Assembly: GCA_963795715.1 (NCBI GenBank)
Contig: CAWCIY010000003.1
Coordinates: 930,001-994,000 of the forward strand
Direction: 5' to 3'
Length of the DNA: 64,000 nucleotides
Origin: JAFEDN01 sp963795715
GTDB taxonomy: Bacteria; Pseudomonadota; Gammaproteobacteria; Coxiellales; Coxiellaceae
Shown: one piece after another, positions 54,192 through 61,564 of the stretch
How positions within the stretch are numbered: position 1 is the first letter of the stretch
How the letters are laid out: every line of letters begins with the position of its first letter
Program-made: the position numbers and the translations under genes
Notes under the pieces: model-generated
Database searches by the model: none
Told to the model about the DNA's origin: nothing
The model's input: the letters and a program-made list of their open reading frames with translations, nothing else

Positions 54192-54245
54192 GTGAAAAAA
54201 TTAATTGCTCTGATTTTTAAAAAAAAAAATTTCCAGATCAGCTGA
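54192..54245 (+). CDS. Short ORF with an A11 tract
   Basis: A strong AGGAGG site leads to GTG 54192 (MKKLIALIFKKK). Eleven A's at 54219-54229 precede the stop. If two A's were skipped (or one added) the frame would continue FPDQLTALNRKLRSVELKKR and on to the TGA at 54392, overlapping the next ATG. This is either a decayed gene or one relying on slippage. Confidence 0.4.
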   Translation: MKKLIALIFKKKNFQIS

Positions 54246-54390
54246 CTGCGCTTAACAGAAAGTTGCGTTCTGTGGAGTTGAAGAAAAGAATTCCAAACTT
54301 TTTACTAAAGTTTGGGATAGGGGAAGGGAAATTTCTATTTTTCTATGGGAATTTCTTTTCAAAATGTGAACTCAAAATGAGGGAATCAAA

Positions 54391-54450
54391 ATGAAATTGC
54401 TTAAATTTCTTTTTTGTAAGAAAATTGCTAAAATAGCTTCTTGTTCTTAG
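54391..54450 (+). CDS. Micro-ORF, 19-residue cationic peptide (right copy)
   Basis: ATG 54391 after GAGGGAATCAAA encodes MKLLKFLFCKKIAKIASCS. The ATG overlaps the stop of the slippage-extended frame from 54192. A terminator follows at once. The same peptide is encoded in the left arm. Confidence 0.4.
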   Translation: MKLLKFLFCKKIAKIASCS

Positions 54451-54460
54451 AAATTGCAAG

Positions 54461-54498
54461 TCGCACATAAATTGTTTTTATGTGCGACGCTTTTTTTA
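54461..54498 (+). terminator. Rho-independent terminator (right copy)
   Basis: GTCGCACATAAA (54461-54472) pairs with TTTATGTGCGAC (54478-54489), followed by T7. It serves the micro-ORF, and with the A run of the opposite side possibly also the convergent gene at 54501. Confidence 0.88.
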
Positions 54499-54500
54499 TT

Positions 54501-54905
54501 CTATTTGTTTGAGTTCAAAGAATGTAATTTTTGTTCATCAATGTTGATTGAATTGCTAATAAAAGTATTAATATCTATTATGTAATTGCGCCATGCAAGC
54601 TCCGAAGGAGCATCACGTGAACAAACATTAGGTACACTTTCATCAAAAATAATGTATTCTCTATATTTATCTAATATTTTTGAACCAAATATATGCTGGC
54701 TCTCAGTAAATGCCTGAATTACTTTATACCTTTCTGTCAATCTTTCTTTATCTGTTTTATAGCTAGTCATAGGTACATGATATTGGCACTTTAATCGAAT
54801 TGCCTCTACTTTTTCTTTTAGACTTACTATTGAGTAATTTAATTTCTTTTGCCATTCAATTTTTTGATCATTCCACAGGCAACTCAGGAATTTAAAAATA
54901 CTCAA
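54501..54905 (-). CDS. Hypothetical protein (134 aa)
   Basis: A 134-residue, mostly helical, charged protein (LTERYKVIQAFTESQHIFGS, AWRNYIIDINTFI) without recognised domain or signal. Its last ~20 codons lie in the right inverted-repeat arm; the left arm carries a copy of only that 3' end. No clear ribosome site is seen. Confidence 0.45.
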   Translation of the reverse strand: MSIFKFLSCLWNDQKIEWQKKLNYSIVSLKEKVEAIRLKCQYHVPMTSYKTDKERLTERYKVIQAFTESQHIFGSKILDKYREYIIFDESVPNVCSRDAPSELAWRNYIIDINTFISNSINIDEQKLHSLNSNK

Positions 54906-54923
54906 ACCAATTTAAATTTATGC

Positions 54924-55151
54924 ATGACTAGTGAACAAATAAGCGGTCCAAGGAATCCCAAAAAAGATGCAGAAAGAGCAGCTTATTTGCAAGGTGGGCA
55001 AAACCATTGCCTTTATCGAGAGATTAAACAAAATTATTATAAAACCGGTGTTTCTTGCCTGAGATGGTGCGATACACTCTGTGCTCAGGGTATGACCTGT
55101 GACTGTGTAGAGCGTTGCAAGCAGACGCCAGGGGTATTATTTAAAAAATGA
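54924..55151 (+). CDS. Small Cys-rich hypothetical protein (75 aa)
   Basis: From ATG 54924 the product is polar at first (NPKKDAERAAYLQGG), then Cys-rich: eight Cys in ~45 residues with pairs in SCLRWCDTLC and TCDCVERC, suggesting metal binding or disulfides. No signal peptide is seen. It lies upstream of the Hcp unit. The family is unknown. Confidence 0.45.
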   Translation: MTSEQISGPRNPKKDAERAAYLQGGQNHCLYREIKQNYYKTGVSCLRWCDTLCAQGMTCDCVERCKQTPGVLFKK

Positions 55152-55339
55152 AATATCTATATTTTATTAAGGAAGTGAATACGGCTGAGAATTAAAACTA
55201 TTCAGATTTTTTGAATTCGTTTTGAATAGATTTTTTTGGCCGTTTTTTTCACCAACCATCGGTGCGGCCATTTGTTTAGTCACGTGTTGGCTATTGTAAG
55301 CTTATTCAAAATTATTGCCGAAATAATTGTATAAATTTA

Positions 55340-55575
55340 ATTCAGCATACAGCAAGCCCTCACGTAATTATAGATGTTAACTGCAACTGCTTGCGAACAA
55401 AATTATATGCTCAGCAACGCTATAAAGAACTTACAGGTGGAATGCTCCGATTGCCGGAGGGCCTGATCCCAAAACTTTGAATTATGAACAGCGTGGTCAA
55501 GATACTTTAGCGCGAATGATTTTAACCGAGAACTCGGCCATGGCCGAATTCAATGGTTTAATGAAGTTTAACTAA
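55340..55575 (+). pseudogene. Unrecognised gene remnant upstream of hcp
   Basis: Two overlapping frames read like one protein end: VIIDVNCNCLRTKLYAQQRY followed, after a frameshift at ~55445, by APIAGGPDPKTLNYEQRGQD, TLARMILTENSAMAEFNG and a stop at 55573. No start is visible. Its position directly before hcp suggests that it belonged to the same secretion cassette. Confidence 0.45.
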
Positions 55576-55646
55576 CTATTGCCTTTCTTAATATAATTCA
55601 TTTAAAATACAGAAATAATCGGAATTTAATGTCAAGGAGAGCAATC

Positions 55647-56132
55647 ATGTCGATTTATCTGAAGGCCCCAGGTGCTAACGGCAATGTTTCTGCGCAAAAT
55701 TATCAGGGTTGGGTGAGCCTGCTTAAATTCTCCCTCAGCGGCGTCCATCAAACAGTAGAACAACGTACTGGACGGCTGTATGATCGTATCCAGGGAGGAC
55801 CCAATTGCGGCTTGGTGTGGCTGCAAAAGCTTGCAGACAGCAGTTCTGCTTTTTGGTTTAATGCCGCGACGAGTGAGCAAGCAATTCCACAAGTCGATAT
55901 CCATTTTGTCACCGCAGGCAATCCACCATTCACTTATTTAAGCTACACATTGAAAAATGTGTTTGTGAGTTTTTTCAATCAAGAACACGATGGTAATAGT
56001 ACTGGTCCCATTGAGCATATATCACTGGGTTATGATTCTTTGGAAATGACTTATACGCCGCGCTCTGCTGATAACGTAGCGCAATCGCCCATACGTGCAG
56101 GTTTTGATGTGGCTCAAGGCGTTAAAATATAG
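55647..56132 (+). CDS. hcp: Type VI secretion tube protein Hcp (orphan)
   Basis: 161 residues from ATG 55647, chosen for AAGGAGAG upstream. The Hcp pattern is clear: MSIYLKAPGANGNVSAQNYQ, GWVSLLKFSLSG, CGLVWLQKLADSSSAFWFNA, the beta-strand VDIHFVTAG, YTLKNVFVSFFNQE and EHISLGYDSLEMTYTP. Hcp forms the hexameric ring tube of the T6SS and carries effectors in its lumen. No other T6SS structural gene is in this window, so it is an orphan hcp, a type that usually heads an effector cassette. Confidence 0.88.
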   Translation: MSIYLKAPGANGNVSAQNYQGWVSLLKFSLSGVHQTVEQRTGRLYDRIQGGPNCGLVWLQKLADSSSAFWFNAATSEQAIPQVDIHFVTAGNPPFTYLSYTLKNVFVSFFNQEHDGNSTGPIEHISLGYDSLEMTYTPRSADNVAQSPIRAGFDVAQGVKI

Positions 56133-56150
56133 CCTCGAAGGAGCGTTCTT

Positions 56151-57266
56151 ATGGACTGGGGCCGGTATGCTTGTGTATACATGACGCAATTGGAATCACT
56201 ACAAGATGTGGCAAAAAAATTCTCCTCAAGCCAAAAGCCGGAAGATGTCGCAGAGTATTTAAAAGTGATGCGGTTAATGAATAGTTTTAACCAACTGTGG
56301 AATCCAGCTTTTTCCCAATCCAATCGTATTCCGATGCAGCCCCACAGTTGCATTTGTCTGCCGACCGCGCGGGATATGAAGGAATACCAAACCCATATCA
56401 GTAAATTCCCTAATATTCGCACACAGAAATGGCTGGTGAGCAAAGAACACTGGTTGGATGCAGCGCGTAGCCCGAATCGGGAATATTTTTCTACCCGTGA
56501 AGTAGTGGCTTCATTAGTTCAGGATCATGATTTAGAAACAACCGGAAGTGTTGCTTTGTTGCTGCAAGAAATGGAAAAAGAAAATCGTCCAAAAATCACT
56601 GCTGAAGGTATAGGGCTGACCGGAATAGAACAAGTAGCCGATTATGTAACGGAAAATGCCAAAGAAGTGACCACTGCTATGCTGGAAGTGGAGGAGAAAC
56701 TGAAAGCTTTCTTGGAAGCGCCGAAGGGACTGAAGACGGCGGCCAAAGAAGCTTATGTAATAGCGCATCGTAAATTGAAGGAAAAATTTGCTCACTATTT
56801 AAAAGAAGATCGTGCTACTCGAGAAGGAATGCGCAAGTTGGAATTTGTGAATAACCGCGAGAAATGGTTGCTACGTTGGAAAACTGGTATTCCTAATTCC
56901 AGTGTAGTCGATATCGGAGTATTTAAATCTATCACCAAAATGGCGCAACGAGCAACAGTATTAGATAGAGGTGTCATAGGTATACATATTGGATTAGCAA
57001 CAGAGGAAGTGTGGAGCACCTACCAAAAGCATGGGGATTGGCAGAGGAAATTATCTGAAGAGAGCGTGGGATTTGGAGCAAGCATGATAGGAGGTTGGTT
57101 AGGTGAACCCGTGGTGGTTGGGTTATTTTGCCTTGGACCAGAAGGTTGGATCATAATTTTGGTTAGTACAGCATTAGCAGTTAGTTTTGAATACGGTGGT
57201 GAATGGGTGGGAGGAAAAGGATATGATTGGCTAAAGGAAAAAATTCGTGATCTTTCCAGCTTATAA
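56151..57266 (+). CDS. Putative Hcp-associated membrane-acting effector
   Basis: 371 residues, 18 bases after hcp with GAAGGAG as ribosome site. The N-terminal ~75 residues (SLQDVAKKFSSSQ, NQLWNPAFSQSNRIPM, SCICLPT) resemble a LysM-like fold, which would fit cell-wall targeting; this is weak. The middle (~125-260) is a long charged helical region. The C-terminal ~90 residues contain glycine-rich hydrophobic segments (SVGFGASMIGGWLGEPVVV, GPEGWIIILVSTALAVSFEY) like glycine-zipper pore-forming toxins. With hcp before it and an overlapping membrane protein after it, an anti-bacterial effector is the best reading. No known family is recognised. Confidence 0.6.
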   Translation: MDWGRYACVYMTQLESLQDVAKKFSSSQKPEDVAEYLKVMRLMNSFNQLWNPAFSQSNRIPMQPHSCICLPTARDMKEYQTHISKFPNIRTQKWLVSKEHWLDAARSPNREYFSTREVVASLVQDHDLETTGSVALLLQEMEKENRPKITAEGIGLTGIEQVADYVTENAKEVTTAMLEVEEKLKAFLEAPKGLKTAAKEAYVIAHRKLKEKFAHYLKEDRATREGMRKLEFVNNREKWLLRWKTGIPNSSVVDIGVFKSITKMAQRATVLDRGVIGIHIGLATEEVWSTYQKHGDWQRKLSEESVGFGASMIGGWLGEPVVVGLFCLGPEGWIIILVSTALAVSFEYGGEWVGGKGYDWLKEKIRDLSSL

Positions 57267-57666
57267 TCCTGATCCTTCTTCATCTAGAGTTACTATCGAC
57301 TTAGTTCTCATCGGTTGTATAGTTTTATCTATGGCCCTTTGTATATTTTGCGTTTTATTAATAAGATTTTTTTTGACGCCTAAATTTGATAAAAAATTCT
57401 CAAGTGCTTTAAGGATGCTGTATGGGATGAAGCCACTTTCTAGAAGCTTCTTATACGCTATAAAAGTTTCATCTCCTATAGGTTTTGACCGTAAGAAGGC
57501 TCCTCATAATAAAATTTTTGATAATTACGATTTTAAATCTCAGGCTAGTAAAATTGAACGAGTAGTCTCGTATACCTGTATTATTTCTCTTTATTTTTTT
57601 ATTTTATTAATTCTGCTTTTTGCTATTCATTATTTGGGTTATTGTATAGAATTTTGGGTAAAATAG
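57247..57666 (+). CDS. Putative immunity protein, two-TM inner-membrane
   Basis: 139 residues from GTG 57247, overlapping the effector by 20 bases with AAGGA upstream. There are two strong membrane segments (~17-44 and ~110-135) and a basic cytoplasmic loop between them (KKFSSALRMLYGMKP, GFDRKKAPHNKIF). A membrane protein tightly coupled to a membrane-active toxin is the usual form of an immunity protein for pore formers. There is no sequence similarity that I can name. Confidence 0.6.
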   Translation: MIFPAYNPDPSSSRVTIDLVLIGCIVLSMALCIFCVLLIRFFLTPKFDKKFSSALRMLYGMKPLSRSFLYAIKVSSPIGFDRKKAPHNKIFDNYDFKSQASKIERVVSYTCIISLYFFILLILLFAIHYLGYCIEFWVK

Positions 57667-58500
57667 AAAATCTAGGGTGGGTTCCTCCAAAATATTTCTT
57701 TAAATCCCTCCATGGGATTGTTTAATTCGGTAAAAGGGGAAAAATATATTTCTTGTTTTTCAAGTTCTTGGTGTTTGCCAATTAAATTTTGTATCGAGCG
57801 AAATCGATATATAAAATTATCCATAATTCCTTTGTTAAGAATTATTACATGTTGTTTTCAAAAACCATTTTTATGCCTCGTAACTTACATTAGTTCCATT
57901 TATAGGTGAATTTTTGTAATTTATAAATAAGCATTCTATTACCTTACCCATGGTGCCTTCTAGCTAGCTAATTAGGAGGTAGTTAGTTTTCAATTTCCAT
58001 ATTTTAAGAAGTATGCGGACAATATCAAGCTCTACTTCTCTAAAATGTTGATAACCTTTGTGGATTTCATCACATTAGTGATCCATTTTGGGGCTGGCTG
58101 CTAATAGTTTAAATCTTTCACATAGTCTTAATAGATAAGTATTTCTTTTGTTCAGCCTCAATTGCTGAATAGTATGGATCGAGCCGAGATGCTGATGCGG
58201 ATAGTCAGCCGAGTCACACCTTGGTCTCGTCATCCAGTTTTGAGATAATGCTGTTCATACTATGGTTGGGTGTGAGTACTTGATCGTGTCGCTGACCCGC
58301 TGACATAAAATCAGTGATTCTGATAAAATTTGAAAAAAGAAGAATTGTTCAAAAATTTTCTGCCGGAATTTTGCCGGAATCAAGGGGGCATATGGGCTCA
58401 CGATTTGGAAAATTTGCAATAATTATGTAAATTTGCGAAGGGCGTTCGAGTTAACAAATTTACATTAAAACAAACACTTACTAATGATTCTATTATTACC
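57667..58500. other. Long region without an intact gene
   Basis: About 830 bases. On the minus strand one frame runs from ~58257 to 57963 with a single stop (SADYPHQHLGSIHTIQQLRL, then IHKGYQHFREVELDIVRILL), which may be a decayed gene but cannot be identified. Integrase-tail DNA lies at 58349-58395. The rest is AT-rich, with nothing else supported. Confidence 0.35.
58349..58395 (-). pseudogene. Tail of a second tyrosine integrase gene
   Basis: Minus-strand reading CPLDSGKIPAENF-stop matches the end of the integrase at 61172 (ESHSGKIPAVKI). At the DNA level, 58361-58380 is the exact inverted copy of 61141-61160 (ATTCCGGCAAAATTCCGGCA). Only the 3' end survives, next to the ATTGTTCAAAAATT repeat. 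Confidence 0.6.
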
Positions 58501-58571
58501 GCCGAGTAGCCGAACTCCAAACCGGATGGTTCGTAATCAGTAGGTCGAGTGTTCGATTCACTTCATCGGCA
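58501..58571 (+). pseudogene. Degenerate tRNA-Thr (CGU anticodon)
   Basis: From anticodon loop TTCGTAA to the 3' end (T arm GTCGAGTGTTCGATTCACTT, acceptor strand ATCGGCA) it matches tRNA-Thr. The 5' strand GCCGA pairs with TCGGC, but the D arm is collapsed by deletions and the anticodon stem is mismatched. It is about 71 bases, too short for a normal tRNA. It may be an att remnant or a decayed tRNA gene beside the integrase. Confidence 0.6.
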
Positions 58572-58682
58572 TTATAAAATCAATAGGTTGAGAAATCTTT
58601 TAAAATGGGGAAATTTACGGTGCTATGCTGGTGTTAGAATCTAATCACCAATTTTGGAGACATTAAAATAAGAGAGGTAAAA

Positions 58683-59636
58683 ATGACTGGTAAATGCCCT
58701 TTTTGTTTTATGACAGCCGAGGTTTACTCGTCCTCGGTTCAATCGGATAGAGACATAACATGCAAATCTTGTGGGAAGTTCATTGTTAGCTGTGATGCTT
58801 TTATGAAAATGGGTACTTCCAACTACAGGGAATACTTGGAAAATAATAAGAAGATTATCTCATACGTCAGAGGATTTATATGCGAAAATCCAAATGTTAG
58901 AATAGATCTTGATCGTCTTGAGAAAATTCTAAACTGTAAGACAATCAACATATATGAAAAAGCGTATAAGCTATTAAATACTTTAAATGAAAAGATAGAT
59001 TTTCCTGGCAAAACTATAGATAGAAAAAGCATTCTCGATAATTCTGAGGTTATTTCAAGTTGCTATGCATATGACAACAACGAAATAGACTACTTTTTAA
59101 AGTATCTAAAGAAGAAAGATTATATACACTATGTTGACAATATTATTGAAATAACGCCAGAAGGATATTCTCATTTAGAGGAGTATAATAAAAGCACGGG
59201 CAGGGACATTGCCTTCTGTGCAATGTGTTTTGATCCGTCTCTCTTACCATTGTGGGATAAAGCAATAGAGCCAGCGATTCGTGCATCAGGATATGATCCT
59301 AGGAAAATAAATAAAGAACCCTATAATGGATGCGTGGTCGATGAGATCAAGGCATTAATACGTCGAAGTAAATTCGTTATTGCTGATTTAACTAGGCATC
59401 GCAATGGAGTATATTACGAGGCTGGTTTTGCTGAAGGGTTGGGATTACCGATTATCTTTACTTGTGAAAAAGAGACTCATACCGACGCACATTTTGATGT
59501 AAAGCACCTCAATACTATCCTGTGGGAAAAAGATAAATGGAATGAACTTAAAAATGAATTACAGTGGCGCATAGAAGGAACATTGGGACGTGGCAGATAT
59601 GAGGTAGAAGAAGCCAAGCCTGTTTTGTTACTTTAA
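58683..59636 (+). CDS. Zinc-ribbon protein with nucleoside deoxyribosyltransferase/TIR-like C-terminal domain
   Basis: 317 residues; GAGAGG precedes the ATG. The N-terminus is a zinc ribbon (CPFC at 5-8, CKSC at 27-30). The middle (~45-170) is helical with a winged-helix-like end (YIHYVDNIIEITPEGYSHLE). The C-terminal domain (~175-300) opens with FCAMCFDP and has DEIKALIRRSKFVIADLT and NGVYYEAGFAEGLGLPIIF, the 'DLT..N..V.YE.G.A..LG.P' signature of nucleoside 2-deoxyribosyltransferase-like folds, which are related to NAD-cleaving domains. Its place between a tRNA remnant and an integrase suggests a defence or genome-island role; this is inferred. Confidence 0.65.
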   Translation: MTGKCPFCFMTAEVYSSSVQSDRDITCKSCGKFIVSCDAFMKMGTSNYREYLENNKKIISYVRGFICENPNVRIDLDRLEKILNCKTINIYEKAYKLLNTLNEKIDFPGKTIDRKSILDNSEVISSCYAYDNNEIDYFLKYLKKKDYIHYVDNIIEITPEGYSHLEEYNKSTGRDIAFCAMCFDPSLLPLWDKAIEPAIRASGYDPRKINKEPYNGCVVDEIKALIRRSKFVIADLTRHRNGVYYEAGFAEGLGLPIIFTCEKETHTDAHFDVKHLNTILWEKDKWNELKNELQWRIEGTLGRGRYEVEEAKPVLLL

Positions 59637-60000
59637 AACAAAATCCGTCCTAAGAAACTTGGGATCTCTTCGATTTGAGCCTTTTAACCTGATCATTGAC
59701 CATCAGGTTCCAGATTAGAACAAATTTTTAATTTTTACAAATAAACAGCCTTAAATTATTAGGTAAGCTTAAAAATTAAGACTTGAGGCACTTTTTTTAT
59801 ATTTGTTTATTTGTTTTAACTCGTGGTTGTGGAAGATTAGATTGTTTTTCATGTTGGTCAGTTTCTAAATGGTCAATATGTTTTTCTAGGGGTTCATTTT
59901 GTTTTTTAATCATTAGCTTCAAAATGATTTGCACCTAGAGGCTCAGCCATATTATAGTTTGCCCTTATGAAGGGCGTCCTTTACACCGAGAGGAGGTAAT
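59637..60000. other. Intergenic region before the integrase
   Basis: About 360 bases. It contains one short minus-strand frame (listed next), a T-rich run at ~59791, and GAGAGGAGG directly before the integrase ATG. No other gene. Confidence 0.4.
59797..59913 (-). CDS. Short hydrophilic ORF (38 aa)
   Basis: ATG 59913 opens a frame rich in Lys, Gln and His (MIKKQNEPLEKHIDHLETDQ). It overlaps the end of another short frame from ATG 59950 (MAEPLGANHFEAND). Together they may be one frameshifted small gene. There is no recognised family and low support. Confidence 0.25.
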   Translation of the reverse strand: MIKKQNEPLEKHIDHLETDQHEKQSNLPQPRVKTNKQI

Positions 60001-61172
60001 ATGGGACGTAAAAAAACAAAAACTATACCTGGGCTGCGATTTCGTGGTGGGGTATGGCATATTGAAAAAACGGTATCTGGTACGCGGTTGTTCGAAAGCA
60101 CGGGAACCGATGATCTGAAAGAAGCCCAGCGGCGTTTGATCTTTCTGACTCGATCAAATCCGCCAGGCGGAAGTTTACGGCATTCGTCCCCGCCGCACTT
60201 TTGATGAAGCGGCGACCAGATATTTGGCTGAAAACCGGCATAAACGGAGTATCGAAGCAGACAGATCATATATTGATCAAATCAACCCTTACATTGGCAA
60301 ACGTGAACTCGATATGATCAATATGAGTTGTTTACAGCCGTTCATCGACATGAGGAGAGGGGAGAGGGTTAAAAATTGGACGATTAATAATGTCCTCCAG
60401 GTCGTGCGGCACATTTTGAATCTGGCCAGTAAAGAATGGGTGGATGATTCTAATCTAAGCTGGTTAGGGGCGACGCCGAAAATTCGACTGTTGCCGCAGA
60501 CCGATGAACGTAAACCTAATCCGTTGAGTTGGGAAGAACAGGATCGCTTGTTTGCGCCGAATGGCGCTGTTTAAGGTTAACACCGGACTGCGCGATCAGG
60601 AAGTGTGTCGGCTGCAATGGGATTGGGAGTATCCGATCCCGGAGCTAAACACCAGCGTTTTTGTGATTCCTAATGAGTACTCTAAAAATAAACTGGATCG
60701 GCTGGTGCCGCTGAATGACACGGCTTTGCAAGTTATTGACGAAGTACGTGGCCAACATCCGGTTTATGTGTTTACTCGATCGGACGGTCAAAACAGGCTT
60801 TATCAGATGAGTAATAAGTCATGGGAAAAAGCTCGAAAGCTGGCGCACCTACCGGTGCGTATCCATGATCTGAAGCACGCTTTTGGTAGACGCCTACGAG
60901 CCGCTCAGGTCAGTCTGGAAGATCGCCAGGATTTGTTAGGACATAAATCATACCGAATTACGACGCATTACAGTTCTGTTGAAATTCGGCATTTGATTGA
61001 GATGGCGAACCGGGTCTGTGATCGTCAACGTAGCACGCCAACGTTGTCCTTTATCAGAGATCGTCGGGGGGAGAAACCGCTGGCAATCATTGATCAAGTC
61101 CAGGAAAAACCGGGTCAAATGGTACCGGTCGTAGAATCACATTCCGGCAAAATTCCGGCAGTCAAAATTTGA
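60001..61172 (+). pseudogene. Tyrosine recombinase (phage-type integrase), frameshifted
   Basis: GAGGAGG precedes ATG 60001. The N-terminal arm-binding part (GLRFRGGVWHIEKTV, LKEAQRRLI) shifts frame at ~60155 to AEVYGIRPRRTFDEAATRYL (core-binding domain). At ~60560 a short deletion shifts it to RMALFKVNTGLRDQEVCRLQ. Catalytic residues are visible: Arg in NTGLRDQEVC, the HDLKHAFGRRL box (Lys where most have Arg, normal for this subfamily as I recall it), LLGHKS and Tyr in TTHYSSVEI. It would have inserted an element, probably at a nearby tRNA. It is now inactive. Confidence 0.85.
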
Positions 61173-61564
61173 CTAGTCGGGAAAATGCGGTAAGTGATTG
61201 ATTTTATTGTGCCCACCAGAACGCTAATTGATTATATAATTTATTGATTAATAACGTAATTATTTTAAAGTAATTAACAATATACCCCGAAATGTACCCC
61301 AAAAAATTTGGCGCTTGAAAAATCAACTTAATCCATGCCCTACTGTAATTCACTGTACTTTCCACTGCAACCCTCTCTCTTCCCTCCAAGAGTAGCAATA
61401 AACAGCAACTAAATAAAACACCTGAATCAAGTAATTAGAGAAAATCGGTTATTACGTTGATCTGTGATTTTTAGCCACAGGCTGGGGAGCAATTGCGCCA
61501 CTAGTACACTATTTTTATCACTATAAATATTGCGTACTTTCAGTATTTAGTTTTAAATATACGA
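61173..61564. other. Intergenic region after the integrase
   Basis: About 390 AT-rich bases. ATACCCCGAAATGTACCCCAAA at ~61281 is a short direct repeat (ACCCC). The stretch may hold an attachment site for the decayed element, but no tRNA fragment is seen. No gene is supported. Confidence 0.35.

Larger units (their letters stand above)
54329..54560. repeat. Right arm of 232-bp inverted repeat
   Basis: Inverted partner of 52206-52437. It contains the micro-ORF, the terminator and the last ~20 codons of the minus-strand hypothetical gene. The two arms enclose 1891 bases. Confidence 0.95.

Noticed and set aside
57712..57909. 65-codon frame after the immunity candidate
   Set aside because: Composition is Cys/Ile/Ser-rich with no ribosome site and no protein-like pattern; it is likely chance in AT-rich DNA.
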